The notes beneath the pieces are model-generated. The model was not told the DNA's origin, did no database searches, and saw only the letters and a program-made list of their open reading frames with translations. The position numbers and the translations under genes were made by a program. 64,000 nucleotides of DNA from Telmatactis stephensoni (Eukaryota; Cnidaria; Anthozoa; Actiniaria; Isophelliidae), in the NCBI GenBank assembly GCA_029948255.1, contig JALIZF010001585.1:310001-374000 (forward strand), in the 5' to 3' direction. Below, piece after piece: positions 1 through 10,559 of the stretch. How positions within the stretch are numbered: the stretch's first letter is position 1; the number at the start of each line of letters is the position of its first letter.

Positions 1-884
1 TGGCTTTTATTGATAATATCATATCCCAGCATTTTTGGTCTTCTGAGATGGATTTTTTATCGGTTCAATTTGACATCTTTGAACTCAACCATCAAAACAA
101 CCGTTGAAACACGCACTTTACAGATGAATCTCCCAAAATACTTCCTTCGATAAGATGAGTAAATCATAGCGATCTTTCTCTGAGCGTAATTAAGGTAATT
201 TAAAGCAATTTTCTCTCCAATCAGCCATTTATAGCAAGGAATAGGTAAGGTAACTCAACGGACACTCTTGCAAAGTAACGCAAGCGTGACATTTTCAACC
301 CAAATCACGTGGCCAGTTTCAGTCGTATCTGTGGTAACGGTACGCCCATCTGTCACGCTTGCGTTACTTTGCAAGAGTGTTTGTTGAGTTACCTTACCTA
401 TTCCTTGCTATAAATGGCTGATTGGAGAGAAAATTGCTTTAAAATTACCTTAATTACGCTCAGAGAAAGATCGCTATGATTTACTCATCTTATCGAAGGA
501 AGTATTTTGGGAGATTCATCTGAAAAGTGCGTGTTTCGATGGCTGTTTTGATCGTTGAGTTCAAAGATGTCAAATTAAACCGATAAAATCCATCTCAGAC
601 GACCAAAAATGCTGGAAAATTGAAGAAATATTAAGTAAGTATGTACAGTTATCTTCATTATTGTCTACTTTGCTTTATAATCTTTGAAATATTTTATTAT
701 GTAACCGGGAAGTGATTGCTCCGTGACCGAAAGGTATGAAACTTGCGTGATTTTTTACATTCAGCGGCACTAAGTTCTCGAGCTCTCAAGGGTTGGAATT
801 TGAATTGCCCCAAAATTTTATTGGATATTCCTAAGGAGTAGAAGTCCTTTTATTGTTGGGATATGATATTATCAATAAAAGCCA
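1..884. repeat. Foldback element with ~265-bp inverted arms
   Basis: Positions 26-290 are the near-exact reverse complement of 352-615, separated by a 61-bp loop. The first 27 bases also pair with 858-884, so the two tips are 27-bp terminal inverted repeats. Bases 616-857 have no partner on the left, so the right arm carries about 240 extra bases between its stem and its tip. No open reading frame of note lies inside. The element starts at the window edge, so its true left end and any target duplication cannot be judged. It looks like a non-autonomous hairpin (foldback/MITE) element. Confidence 0.85.
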
Positions 885-1847
885 TGTACCAAGTGGTGAT
901 ATACTCCTTCAAATTTGTCTATGTATTTGATGGTCAAAAATTGCTTGTAATTAAAACATCTGTAAAATACTAAATAATGGTCCGAATTCAACGGTTAGCA
1001 TTTGAAAATGATCTTTATTATCTAGTTATTCAAACTGGATTTTGGTATTTTTGTGCGTTAAGTTTTCGATTTTTAGGACGTTTCTGAAACATGCTGGCTG
1101 AAAGTGCTCTGATAACGCTCAAATTTGAAATTGCCCTGGTTCACAGGAAAAAAATCAGAAATTGAAAGTCAAAATATTATTTCTGGTAATAGTTGCCCTA
1201 GACCTGTATCCGAATATGATTAGTGAAATTTTGAATTTTTTCATCCTGCATCTCGGAGTCGAAAATTAGAGAGCTTCGCTCTTAAGTGTCATTGACTCTA
1301 AATATCAAATATACGGCGGCCATTCCAAAAATTAGATTTTCTTGAAACTCTGCATACAGTTTCCCTATACCTACCTATGAAGGAACATCCATATGATTAG
1401 GTGTGGAAGCCTTTGGATTCCATGGCAATGCACATGCCTTATTTTGGGCCAGTTTTGATCAAAAACACTTCCAAATTTCCAACTTTTTAATATCTCACTG
1501 TAACTAGGTTACCTAATGCCTGAAAATAATGTTAATATCCTAGAACAGATCAATCTTTTGCTATTCGTTTGGTTGCCTTTGTGTCTCAATTGTTGCCTTG
1601 GCAACCGAATACAGGTATTTTAAACATTACATGGTTTTCGAGTTTTGAAAATTGCTGAATTTTGACCAACTTTAGGGATCCATAACTCTGGTGGTAACGC
1701 TGAAATCGTAAAGCAACTGCCATCATGTGAACACTTTATCTTAGCCTTTGCCAGGAATAGGACTTATGCACTAACTCGGTCACGTGATCATTTCCACCAT
1801 GTTGGATGGCAAGCGTGACGGAATTTGCATACAAAACATCTGTCAAC
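885..1847. other. Non-coding stretch, nothing recognised
   Basis: AT-rich sequence with stops in all frames and no repeat structure that I can see. It precedes the probable first exon of the THAP transposase gene, so its right end may hold that gene's promoter. Confidence 0.5.
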
Positions 1848-3940
1848 ATGGTGACCGGTCCTGAACAAAAAAGGTTAGTAACGCACGATTACACTCAGCT
1901 TGCTTCTTTTACGAAAAGCAAATGACAAAGATGATTCCTGTCTTGGATTCTGGCTTTGAAAGTGTATTTTTTAAGGAAAAGATTATTTTTGAGGACAAAA
2001 CTTCGAGGCCACACGACTCGCACGATCGTGACAAGACGGTACCAAGGGTCAAGGTTAACTTTGTTTACAAATGGTTTTCTTTGATTTTATGAAACCAGCT
2101 TCTAGCCATGGCCTCGCTGATACTTTATAAAGCATTTAGCAGCTATAAATGTCAGTGTCCTTTCGAAATACTGCCATCAGGAGGGGATAAAGTACATTTT
2201 CGTGCGAAGTAAAATTTTACTTGCGATCGTGAGCTGTTTACGTTCAAGAGTTCAAAGGGGTTTTCCCAGATAAATATGGCTTTCCGGTCTTCAAAAACAT
2301 CCCAAAACTTCTCCAATTTAATTGTTATCATTGTCTAATTGCCTTTTATATAGCACCAGCAAATACTGTTGTTCTGTACCTACTTGTAAAAACGACTGTA
2401 GGCATGAAAATGGCCACGGTTTGTCCTTCATCGTTTCCCTACAGACACCAAACAACGAGCTTTGTGGATTGTGAAAATTCGTAGAGATGTAGGACAAGAT
2501 TTTCAGGTAAAAATCTCGGAATAACTCTTTGTGATCATTAATTTATGTATTGTGGAACTAAAATAATTGTTTGGTTAGATAACTTCAAATACAAGGGTTT
2601 GTTCTGCCCACTTCGATGAAGACGATTTTCTACCACCTGATAACAGTGGAAGAAAAAGGTTGAAATACAGTGTTGTGCCCTCAAAATTTACGTGGTCGAA
2701 AAATAAAGAGAAGAGGAGAGAATTGATTAGAGTTCCTCTTGGTATATGCGAGCAAAAGTGGTAAGAAAAAGTACAGCTATGAATTTATAAATGCTTTTAT
2801 TTATTTTTTTGCTCTGAATGCAAAAATCACATTGCCTTTTCATGCACTAGCTGACATCTTGAACATTCAATTAAATATTTTGCAGTGATTCTGCTGCTGC
2901 TGCTGAAATTGAAAACAATGGTCAAAATATCAATCCTTCACTAGTACAAGAGCTGTTAAAGGAAGAACTTACAAGATTAAAGAGTGAAATTGAAGATCTT
3001 AAAGCCCAGCTTCTCACACTTAAGGTGTATAAGTTTGGTGTGGAAAGATTCATGTCTGACAATGAATCAATTAAATTTTACACTGGTTTTCCTACATATG
3101 CACATTTTATAACATTTTATGAATTTGTAAGGCCAAGTGCTGAGACACTTACATATTGTTATGCAAGTAATATATCATATAATCGTCCTGGTAGTAAGAA
3201 AATGGTTCTCATTGATGAGTTTTTTTATGTTCTTAGTAAGAATCAAATTAGGTCTACTTCAGCAAGACCTGGCTCATAGGTTTAACATTAATCAATCATC
3301 TGTAAGTAGAAAAATCATTTCCTGGGCTAATTACCTGTATTTTTTCTTGGGGACACAGCCCATCTGGCCCTCTAAAGCATCTGTTCAGAAATACATGCCT
3401 GATGATTTTAAAGTTTTGTATCCAAAGACACATGTTATAATAGACTGTACTGAAGTCAAAGTACAAGTACCATCATCATTGAAGTTACAATCCCAGATGT
3501 ATAGTAGCTATAAAAGCTGTACAATGCTTAAAGGTTTAGTTGGAATCACACCACATGGTGCAATTTGCTTTGTGTCATCCCTATATACTGGTAGTATATC
3601 AGATAGAGAAATCATCAAGTGTTGTGGCATTTTAGAACTATTAGAACCTAACACCAGTGTTATGGCAGATAAGGTCTTCAATATTGAGGATATACTACAA
3701 GAGAGAAATGTCCATCTTAACCTTCCCCCTTTCTTATCATCAAGTGCTCAATTTTCTAAAGACCAAGTGCAAGAAACTAAAAATATAGCAAAACTTAGAA
3801 TTCATGTAGAAAGAGCAATCCGTAGGATTAAAGAATTTCATATTTTTAGCTCAGCAATTCCTCTGGCTCTTTTAGGGACTGTCAACCAAATATGGACAGT
3901 TGCAGCATTGCTCACTAATTTTCAAGGGCCACTTGTGTAG
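1848..3940 (+). pseudogene. ISL2EU/IS4EU-type transposase (THAP + DDE_Tnp_4), frameshifted
   Basis: Cut-and-paste transposase. Exons read as 2354-2506, 2579-2760 and 2886-3940 with GT/AG borders. A short first exon (1848-1873, ATG at 1848) joins in phase but is only a candidate. Exons 2-3 encode a THAP zinc finger: a CxxxxC pair near 2375, an HRFP motif, and CSAHF near 2602. A short coiled-coil follows, then the HTH and DDE domain. Catalytic residues look present: D in DCTE, D in MAD, E in HVERAI. Two single-base lesions break it: a lost base in the THAP exon near 2428 and an extra base near 3235. The stop is at 3938-3940. ISL2EU elements are known to pair a THAP/DDE_4 transposase with a YqaJ gene, which is what lies convergently downstream. 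The gene is dead as written. Confidence 0.85.
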
Positions 3941-4216
3941 ATCTGATTGTATAAAAAGTAAAATTTATTGCAGACAATATAATATATAATTATTAATATA
4001 ATAATATTATTATTATTATTTTTAGATCAATTGATATACAGTGTATATATTAAAACATTAAAAATTATTTTGGCATTCTGTTTCTGAAATATTTACAATA
4101 ATTTCATTTATGCATTAATTACATTTTTGGGATATTGTATAGTCCTAGAAAATATTCCCTATCATGGAGAGAATTGGAAATTCTTGAGAGATCACTGGAA
4201 ACTGCAAACAAGTGAA
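3941..4216. other. Convergent 3' spacer between transposase and YqaJ gene
   Basis: Very AT-rich 276-bp spacer between two convergent stop codons, with an ATT/AAT microsatellite at about 3992-4022. It probably holds both polyadenylation sites. No gene is seen. Confidence 0.5.
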
Positions 4217-4757
4217 TTAATTAAGTGCTCTTAGGGGCATGAATCTTTTACAAATTTCCTCCTCCAATTTGGGGCAAGGGTAATTAATACCAGTGAGAGC
4301 CAGCTGGCACTGCACTTGATAAAAATAATTATGTCTTGGATCTAAAATAAACTCATTTGTGTTGGCATTTTGTTTCAAGTAATCCACATCTTTGAGGCTC
4401 TGCACTCCTTGCTTACAAACAACCTTGATTTCTAACAGACCATATGGAGACATGTTGTGATTTTCAGCTTCTTGCATGTCAAACACTCTCCTGTCTGGGG
4501 TACAGCCTAACCAAGGGCATTTAGGGTTGATGACAAGACCACTTGGATATACATTGACCATGTTGTTTTTGGCTTTTGATGCATACACAAATGCTGCAGT
4601 TGGTTCCATTTCTATGCCCCGCTTCATATCTGCAGATTTGTATGGCCTTGATGGATTTAGTTGCTTAAAAAGGGTATCAAAGTTTGCTTTCCTCTTTACC
4701 ACAGATCCAAATTTGCTAGCTGTAATCCGTTTACTACGTAAAGAATGCCATAATGTA
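4217..4757 (-). pseudogene. YqaJ-like (lambda exonuclease fold) nuclease, internally fused
   Basis: Reading leftward, the protein opens with a RITASKFG motif near 4730, typical of the start of YqaJ domains. It runs through a GCTPD motif (acidic metal ligand) and LEIK (glutamate-x-lysine catalytic pair), and ends after a YYQVQCQLAL-type helix. YqaJ proteins are PD-(D/E)XK DNA exonucleases related to phage recombination nucleases and accompany several metazoan DNA transposons. The domain is intact from 4702 to the stop at 4217. Its upstream part joins directly to an OB-fold sequence in another frame, so the middle of the original protein seems to have been deleted at about 4755-4760. It is convergent with the ISL2EU transposase and probably belongs to that element. 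Confidence 0.75.
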
Positions 4758-5504
4758 CTTTGACCTTGGCTTTCACTGTGACAAGTTGCCCGACGGCAAT
4801 TCTTTTCAGTAAGGAAAGTGTTACATTGGTTGTTGGTGGTAATTCTGCTTTTGAAAATGTAATATCAGTACATTCTTCAACAGTGGTGTCATCACTGACC
4901 ACAAGATCTTCATTGTTGAATTTGGTTTGAAAACGAATTTTTTTTAGCTTGATGGGTGTGCTTGTAGCTGAATGATCAATAAAGGATTTTTTTAGTTGGA
5001 GAAAAGCAGACGGTGCGAACATTCTTGGATTCCATTTGTAATTGACATTCAAAATATCTGTTGTTAATTAGAGGTGTAACATTGTGAACGTATCCAAAGG
5101 CAACATCTTCACATAATTTCTGCATTTGGCTACCACTTGAGTGTGAATCATCTTTGGATAGTGATTCAATTTGTGACCGCATAGGTTTTACTGACTTTGG
5201 CTGTGAAAAAAATAATTAGGTAAATGTTGAATAAAAAAGATAAGATGGTAGATAAATGATTTAGTGGTTATGTACCTCTTTTTCTAATTCCTTCACTTGG
5301 TCATAAATGGAGTTTGCATCATGTTTGTCTTGTGAATCTATTTGTGATGTCTCAGATAACCATGGCTGAGGAGGAAAAAAAATCAAGTGTTAAATGGGAA
5401 ACATCAGATGTAAAATGAATGAGGAAGCAGATATGTACCTCTTTTTCTAATTCCTTCATTTGTTCAACAATGGATTTTGCATCATCTTTGTCTTGAGAAG
5501 CCAT
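4758..5504 (-). pseudogene. OB-fold (RPA-like) single-strand DNA-binding type protein, broken
   Basis: Reading leftward, exons are 5439-5504 (ATG at 5504), 5276-5365 and about 4758-5200, with consensus GT/AG borders on the minus strand. The first two exons are near-duplicates, each encoding a DxSIxxQxKELEKE-type helix. The third contains a YVHNVTPL...YFECQLQ...VRTVCFSP segment and, in another frame, VGQLVTVKAKV, resembling OB-fold proteins common in cnidarian transposons. A run of seven T (4987-4993 on the plus strand) marks a frameshift between the two halves. The C-terminal part is cut off by the deletion that fuses it to YqaJ. A role in binding single strands during transposition is inference. 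Confidence 0.6.
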
Positions 5505-5623
5505 TTGTTTTGGAAAGTAATTAGGAAAGAGCAGATGGAAAATGAATAAAATATAAAGATATGTACCTGAGAATCAAGAGATGGTGGTGATGTGTTATAA
5601 AATTTAATGTTGAAAATATCTAA

Positions 5624-5821
5624 GTATGGTTCATTACATGTCTAGATGGTAAGATTGTTTTACTTGAAGTTAACAGAAAATATGGTCAAAGAAGATTTCA
5701 ATATTCTGGTGTAGCAGACTTGAATAGCATTTCTGGATGTATTAGAGGTTGTCCACAATGCAAAATTCAGGCAGTATTTCTGGTCTTGCATCTCATTATA
5801 TTAGATATACTGAATAAATGA
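5624..5821 (+). other. Unrecognised open segment (~65 codons)
   Basis: Open from one stop to the next without an ATG. The translation has a basic stretch (KYGQRRFQYSG) and a CxxGCPQC cysteine cluster, so it looks like a decayed protein piece rather than random sequence. I do not recognise the family. It sits between the ISL2EU-type unit and the 3' end of the Helentron and could belong to either. Confidence 0.3.
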
Positions 5822-6059
5822 AGTATTGGCATAAGTATGTAGTACAATGTTTCTGCAATCGAGTGTATTTTCAATACAAAGTAATAATTTATTAGCTACA
5901 GATGGGTTAATATCATATTTAACTTTGCAGTTGCTTATCTACTTTTTAGTGTAAATGCGATAGTTTATTGTCATCACTGAATGAACTGTATCTTGTATTC
6001 ATTTCATTTTCTACAAACAAAGAATGTTATATTATTTGCTCAAAATATAGGTGACAATT
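5822..6059. other. Non-coding, presumed Helentron 3' tail
   Basis: AT-rich sequence downstream (in - sense) of the Helentron endonuclease. I could not find a convincing terminal hairpin or CTRR-like end, so the element's 3' boundary is not fixed. Confidence 0.35.
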
Positions 6060-6985
6060 TTAACTGCCAAAACAATTTATCAATATGCAAATGCATTTAT
6101 GATCTGTGAAATATGTTTCTAGGATATGTAGCTTGATTTGCTCTTGAGAAAGGTTGGTGTATATGTGATCAATACAAGTCTTATTATCAGTAGTGTAGCA
6201 TGATACCAGTCTGTAATTATTATCTTTAATAAACAAATTATAAACAGTAATTGTTGAGTTTCATTACACCAGTTAATGTGAAGTCACCAATAAATATTAC
6301 ATATTCAGATAACAATAACTGTATTTCATTTCTTAAAGTTGTGCATAATTGAGTAATTAGTACTTTAGGAGATCTATAAACTGCAATGATTGTTACTTGA
6401 GGAAGAATAATAAATCTTGTAATTGTTATTTCAATATTATTGCTGTTGTGGATTTGTGGATAACCTGGAAAGTAATCATTTGACTATAAATTGCAGTACC
6501 ATCATAAGGTCTTGTATTTGCAGTTGCCCTGTTGCCATTTCTGAATAAATTGTAGCCATGAATTGTATACATTGAGTTGCTGTCGATATTAGTGAATCTT
6601 GTTTCAAAGAAAACATTTTATGTCAGTACTGGAATAGTTCACATCTTGTCGAACATCGTCTATATGCTTATGCAAAGATCTAGCATTCAGTGCACACAAT
6701 TTAAAACAACTGGATCTGCATTGTAAAAAAGAGATATGGATAGTTTAAGTTGACCTTCACTTCTTAGTCTCTTCATTTCTTTCTGTACATCAGAACTAGC
6801 AAAACAGCAATTTTATCTTCACAAAAGTCAGTAATGTGTAAACCCTCTATAGTTGTTACTCTACTAAGGCCTGCATAATGTATATGAGATATTGCTCTTC
6901 TAGTTTCAAAGTTAACTACAATTCTATTCTCCAGTATCACCTTGTGATCTGTGGATAGTTTTGGCAGCAGCTGGTCTCAGTGGAA
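6060..6985 (-). pseudogene. Helentron C-terminal AP-type endonuclease, decayed
   Basis: Exonuclease/endonuclease/phosphatase-fold nuclease fused after the helicase in Helentrons, thought to help cut target or donor DNA. Visible blocks in order: LNARSLHKHID near 6690; ETRF-type glutamate block near 6600; AVYRSP near 6375; FIGDF near 6290 (the GDFN block with its Asp); CIDHIYTNL near 6165; FTDH near 6100 (the SDH-type His block). Several frameshifts and stops separate these blocks, so no full-length product is possible. It directly follows the last helicase motif, as expected for Helitron2-type elements rather than plant Helitrons. Confidence 0.7.
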
Positions 6986-8277
6986 ATTGTTTTCTTACCA
7001 CTTGTACAGTTCTACAGCAAACTGTGTAGTAACAGGTTTAATAGGTGTCCATGTAGGTTCAATACCTTGCACATAGAACTGTCTATTATCATGTCTGTTT
7101 TTTTTTTCACCAACATCAGGGTGGTCAAATTGGACCCATATTACACCAGTTGGCCTGTCTGTCTGATTGTCCTTGTATGAGTTTAACATCTACTATTACC
7201 AGCACCATTTTGTCCATACATCATCTGTTCTAGTATTCAGGGAGATCTCAGTTCTCTTCTCCTGCTGCTAGCTTCAGTAACAGAATGCAGCTGTTTAGTT
7301 TTTCCTAGGATCACTGGGTATTGTTTCAGTATTCTATTACCTCAGTTCCTGTGATTCCTGCACCAATGACACTGTCATGTGCTTTAATAGAGTATTAGTA
7401 CCAGATAGAGCATTGTGTGCTTTGCTGTTGAAGTCATTTACTTTGGCATTCTGAATAAACAAGTGTGGTACATCTTTAGGATAGTTAAAACTATTATAAT
7501 TTATAAGCCTTTCTTTAAATTTCATAATGTCATCTTTAGTGTGGTTACCCTCTCTTAATCTGTTCAACATCTGAGCAAATTGTTTACTTTCTCTCTGTCT
7601 CATTATTTCATGTAATTCGAACATTCTAAAAAGTTCTTGCCATATATTAGGTGCAAGAATACCATATTCACTATTGTCTATATCTTTAAATATATAGTTA
7701 TCCATTACGGGTTGCAACTGAAATAAGTCTCCAATAGCAACAATACTAACTCCACCAAAGGGTAGTGAACTGCCTTTGATATCCTTCAATCTATTGTTTA
7801 TTTGTACATTGAACATAGTGTTGCCTACCATACTTATCTCATCTATGAATATCAGTTTAACTCCACCAAGGCTGACAATCTTAATGTGTTAAGTCTACTT
7901 GAATCAAGATTTTTATCGTTTATTAATGACTGACAGGTGTTATTGCTAATGCACTGTGAATAGTGTTACCTTTAATGTTAATGCTGCTTTGCCAGTAGTG
8001 CTAGCATTAAACTTTTGTTTCAGCAAATTTACACCAGCTCTGTGTTATAATACTTCAATGCTGCCTGTACAAAGCTTTTGTAACTAGTGATTTACCAACA
8101 CCAGCTCCTCCACTAAGGAAGCAAAAGAATGGGTTTTCAGAAGTTTTTAATAAATGTAGAACATGATAGAAAAACTCCTTTTGTTCTTTATTTAACATTT
8201 GTACCATATGTCTGTATTGATCATTTTGTAATTCATTCAAAACTAGACGCATAACTGCGTGAACTTGGGCTTCTATG
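6986..8277 (-). pseudogene. Helentron PIF1-family helicase domain, frameshifted
   Basis: SF1B 5'-3' helicase that unwinds DNA behind the Rep nick. Walker A (GGAGVGKS) lies at about 8090-8115, preceded by LNKEQKEFFYHV. Walker B (FIDEISMV) lies near 7830-7850. Motif III (GDLFQLQPV) is near 7720, followed by a LHEIMRQ block near 7600. An open block runs 7831-7337. A later block at 7189-6995 (TGVIWVQFDHP) leads to the final PAAAKTIH motif just below 6985. Several frameshifts and stops interrupt 7840-8060 and 7190-7340. The N-terminal edge at about 8277 is where an unrelated protease gene has been placed between Rep and helicase. Confidence 0.85.
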
Positions 8278-10326
8278 CTGGGAATTGGTGGTATATGACT
8301 TTCATTGTAAACTAGCAAAGAATAAACATACTTTGACCTATTTGTGGATTTTAAAATACAACTGATACAATAAGATTCAAACCTCATTAAAAACCCTGTA
8401 CATTCATTATTTAGAATAGCATCTTCAAGAATTGATATGCTTAAGGAATCTAGTGACAATACATCAGATTTCTCAGTTAATACTAGTAAACGTACTTCAG
8501 TTTTACAAACATCAATTGTTTTTGGCAAGCTATTTAAAAACTTCTCTTCTAAAGATAGATCACACAGCCATTTACCATAGCTTACAATCCTTGATAAGGT
8601 ATTGGAATTCCAATAGCTAGATGATTTTACTTTAGAGTAGCAGAGTGAGTAGATAGCTACAGCACAACTTAGAGTAAATGCTCCAGTTTCATTATTATCA
8701 TAATTTTGAGGATGAATGCTATTTTGAACTGCATTAATCTTCACTCCCTTCACCTCAAATAAATCATTGTTATGTATACTCTGGAAATAATGAACTAAAC
8801 CATTTATTGACAATAGGTCAAGCAGTACACATGTTCCTTGAGGATGGCTTCTACCGTATAAATCCCTTGCATGAGAATCAAATATTTTGAAACCTGCAGT
8901 ACCATTACAATATATGGCAACAGCTGTGCACCCAACTGTTAACACAAAATTGGTGAAATTTTCAGACAGAAGTGACTCAAAGGCTCTTTGTAAAGAAGTG
9001 CAGTATTGATATCCTTCTATTGCAGTTTCTTGATGTATAGTACCGGTGTAGCTTTCACTGTAGTGCAGTTGATAGTTAGCATCAAACATATTTAGCATTG
9101 TTGGTAACTCTGTGAGCATTAGAGTGCATTTCATATGTCTGTGAAATAAGATCAAAGTTATTTGTGCTTATTTAGTTGCTATTTAGTCACTAGCATTGAA
9201 CCAGAACTTTCTTATAATAGCAATACACTGGAGGCATCAAATACACAAGAAAATTGAGACAAATGACTTTGCATAATAGCTTTTAATTACTTTATTACTT
9301 CAAATGAACCTTCATTGTTTCTTTCGTTGAAACAGACTTTCTACACATCCAGTGTATTGCTATTATAAGAAAGTTCTGGTTCAATGGCAGCAACTAAATA
9401 ACAACTGAATAGCAACTAAATAGGCACAAATAACTTGATCTTATTTCACAGACATATGAAATGCACTCTAAGTAGGACTGTCTAGCTAGTTGAGACAAAC
9501 CTGAATACAACTGATTTCCTATGCTCATTATTGATACAAGGTCATTGGCAGAAGTGATTCCTTGTTTGTTTTTGTAAATCAAAGAGCACAAACTCATTGC
9601 CACACATTGTTGTCCTGAATTTTGTCCAAATTACCAACTCATTACCTTGGCTATATGGTGCTGCTATTGTTTTGCTAGAGTCAATGTATATTGGAGCAGG
9701 ACCAGGGTTTCTATGTCTGTACTCAGTTTAAGTTCACAATAAGTTGATATATGAGTCTCGTTCTTATAAAGAGACATCACTCTATTACAAGAAAACAATG
9801 ACAAATATTGACTAGCTGTTCTTTTTGACTTTATTATACGATGACTAAATCTCTCAGTACATTTAAGTATAAACTTTTCTTTATTTTCTTGTTTTCTATC
9901 TTTCACGTAACAATACAATTTAGATGACTTGGGTGTAGTTAGACGAATTCGTTCGTATACAAGCTTTCTAACCTTTCTGCTCTTGTTCTTGAGACGTTCC
10001 ATAGTTCGTATAGGTACTCTACTTGGTTCACGATTACGTCTAGATACTCGACGATGCTTGTGGATAGGTTTTAAGTTCATAGATAGTTCAGTAGATTCAG
10101 ATAGCTCATTTGATATAGCATGGTTCTCGATAGAAGGTTCACTCATAAATGTTCGCTCGTAAACTCCGCGGTCTCTCATAAGGTTCGACCCGTTTCGAAA
10201 ACGCTCGACATCTTTTAGTGTGGGTCTACCGCGAACGGTGTGTGCTTTTCTATGTAGTTTGAGCGTACTAGAAATCATATTTACCCGCGCCATCTTGGAA
10301 GCCGCCATGATTGTCATGATGACCAT
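8278..10326 (-). pseudogene. Herpes-tegument-like (C76-type) cysteine protease gene inside the Helentron
   Basis: Reading leftward from ATG 10326 (or the inner ATG at about 10308) there is a basic, low-complexity N-terminal third to about 9664. A protease-like domain follows: a GQQCVAM block at about 9596-9618 (candidate Gln/Cys), GNQLYSGLSQLARQSYL to 9471, then, beyond a MITE, MLTELPTML, TVGCTAVAIY and FDSHARD at about 8870-8885 (candidate Asp-His). This matches the layout of ubiquitin-specific cysteine proteases related to herpesvirus tegument N-domains. It ends in the frame of the helicase (VHAVMR then LVLNELQ). Frameshifts near 9630 and the MITE inactivate it. Related Helitron proteins as I recall them pass straight from TEPLI to LNELQ, so this is an added gene. 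The family call is moderate; the insertion is well supported. Confidence 0.6.
9122..9468. mobile_element. TA-flanked hairpin MITE (Tc1/mariner-like)
   Basis: Terminal inverted repeats begin GAGTGCATTTCATATGTC on both sides and extend into roughly 110-bp arms (left 9122-9231, right 9349-9468). TA duplications stand at 9120-9121 and 9469-9470. Removing the element with one TA joins QSYL directly to MLTELP in the protease reading frame, which proves the borders. No transposase is encoded. Confidence 0.9.
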
Positions 10327-10330
10327 GTGC

Positions 10331-10545
10331 TTTTAGGTATATACTTCATGCCGTATTGCACTTCGTATTGCACTTCTCAAGTGAAACCTGGGTGAAAGCG
10401 ACTATATAGGACATGAAGTATATAGCTCTCGACGCATGCGCGTTTGTATCTGTACGCATGCGCTTTAGTTGCCAGACTGCGTTTTGCGTCGGAACGAGGA
10501 AAATAACAAGAAAAATAATAATAATAATAATAATAACGAAGCCCA
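10331..10545 (-). promoter_or_regulatory. Probable promoter region of the inserted protease gene
   Basis: The stretch between the Rep coding sequence and the protease ATG holds two direct copies of CGTATTGCACTT (10353-10376), a TATATAG box near 10403, a pair of CGCATGCGC-like GC palindromes near 10433-10465, and an AAT microsatellite at 10515-10537. There is no long open frame. It implies the protease gene arrived with its own transcription signals. Confidence 0.4.
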
Positions 10546-10559
10546 ATTTATAACTCTGG

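Noticed and set aside
10346..10546. Open frame beginning with a run of isoleucines
   Set aside because: The isoleucines come from an AAT microsatellite in the presumed promoter; no coding features.
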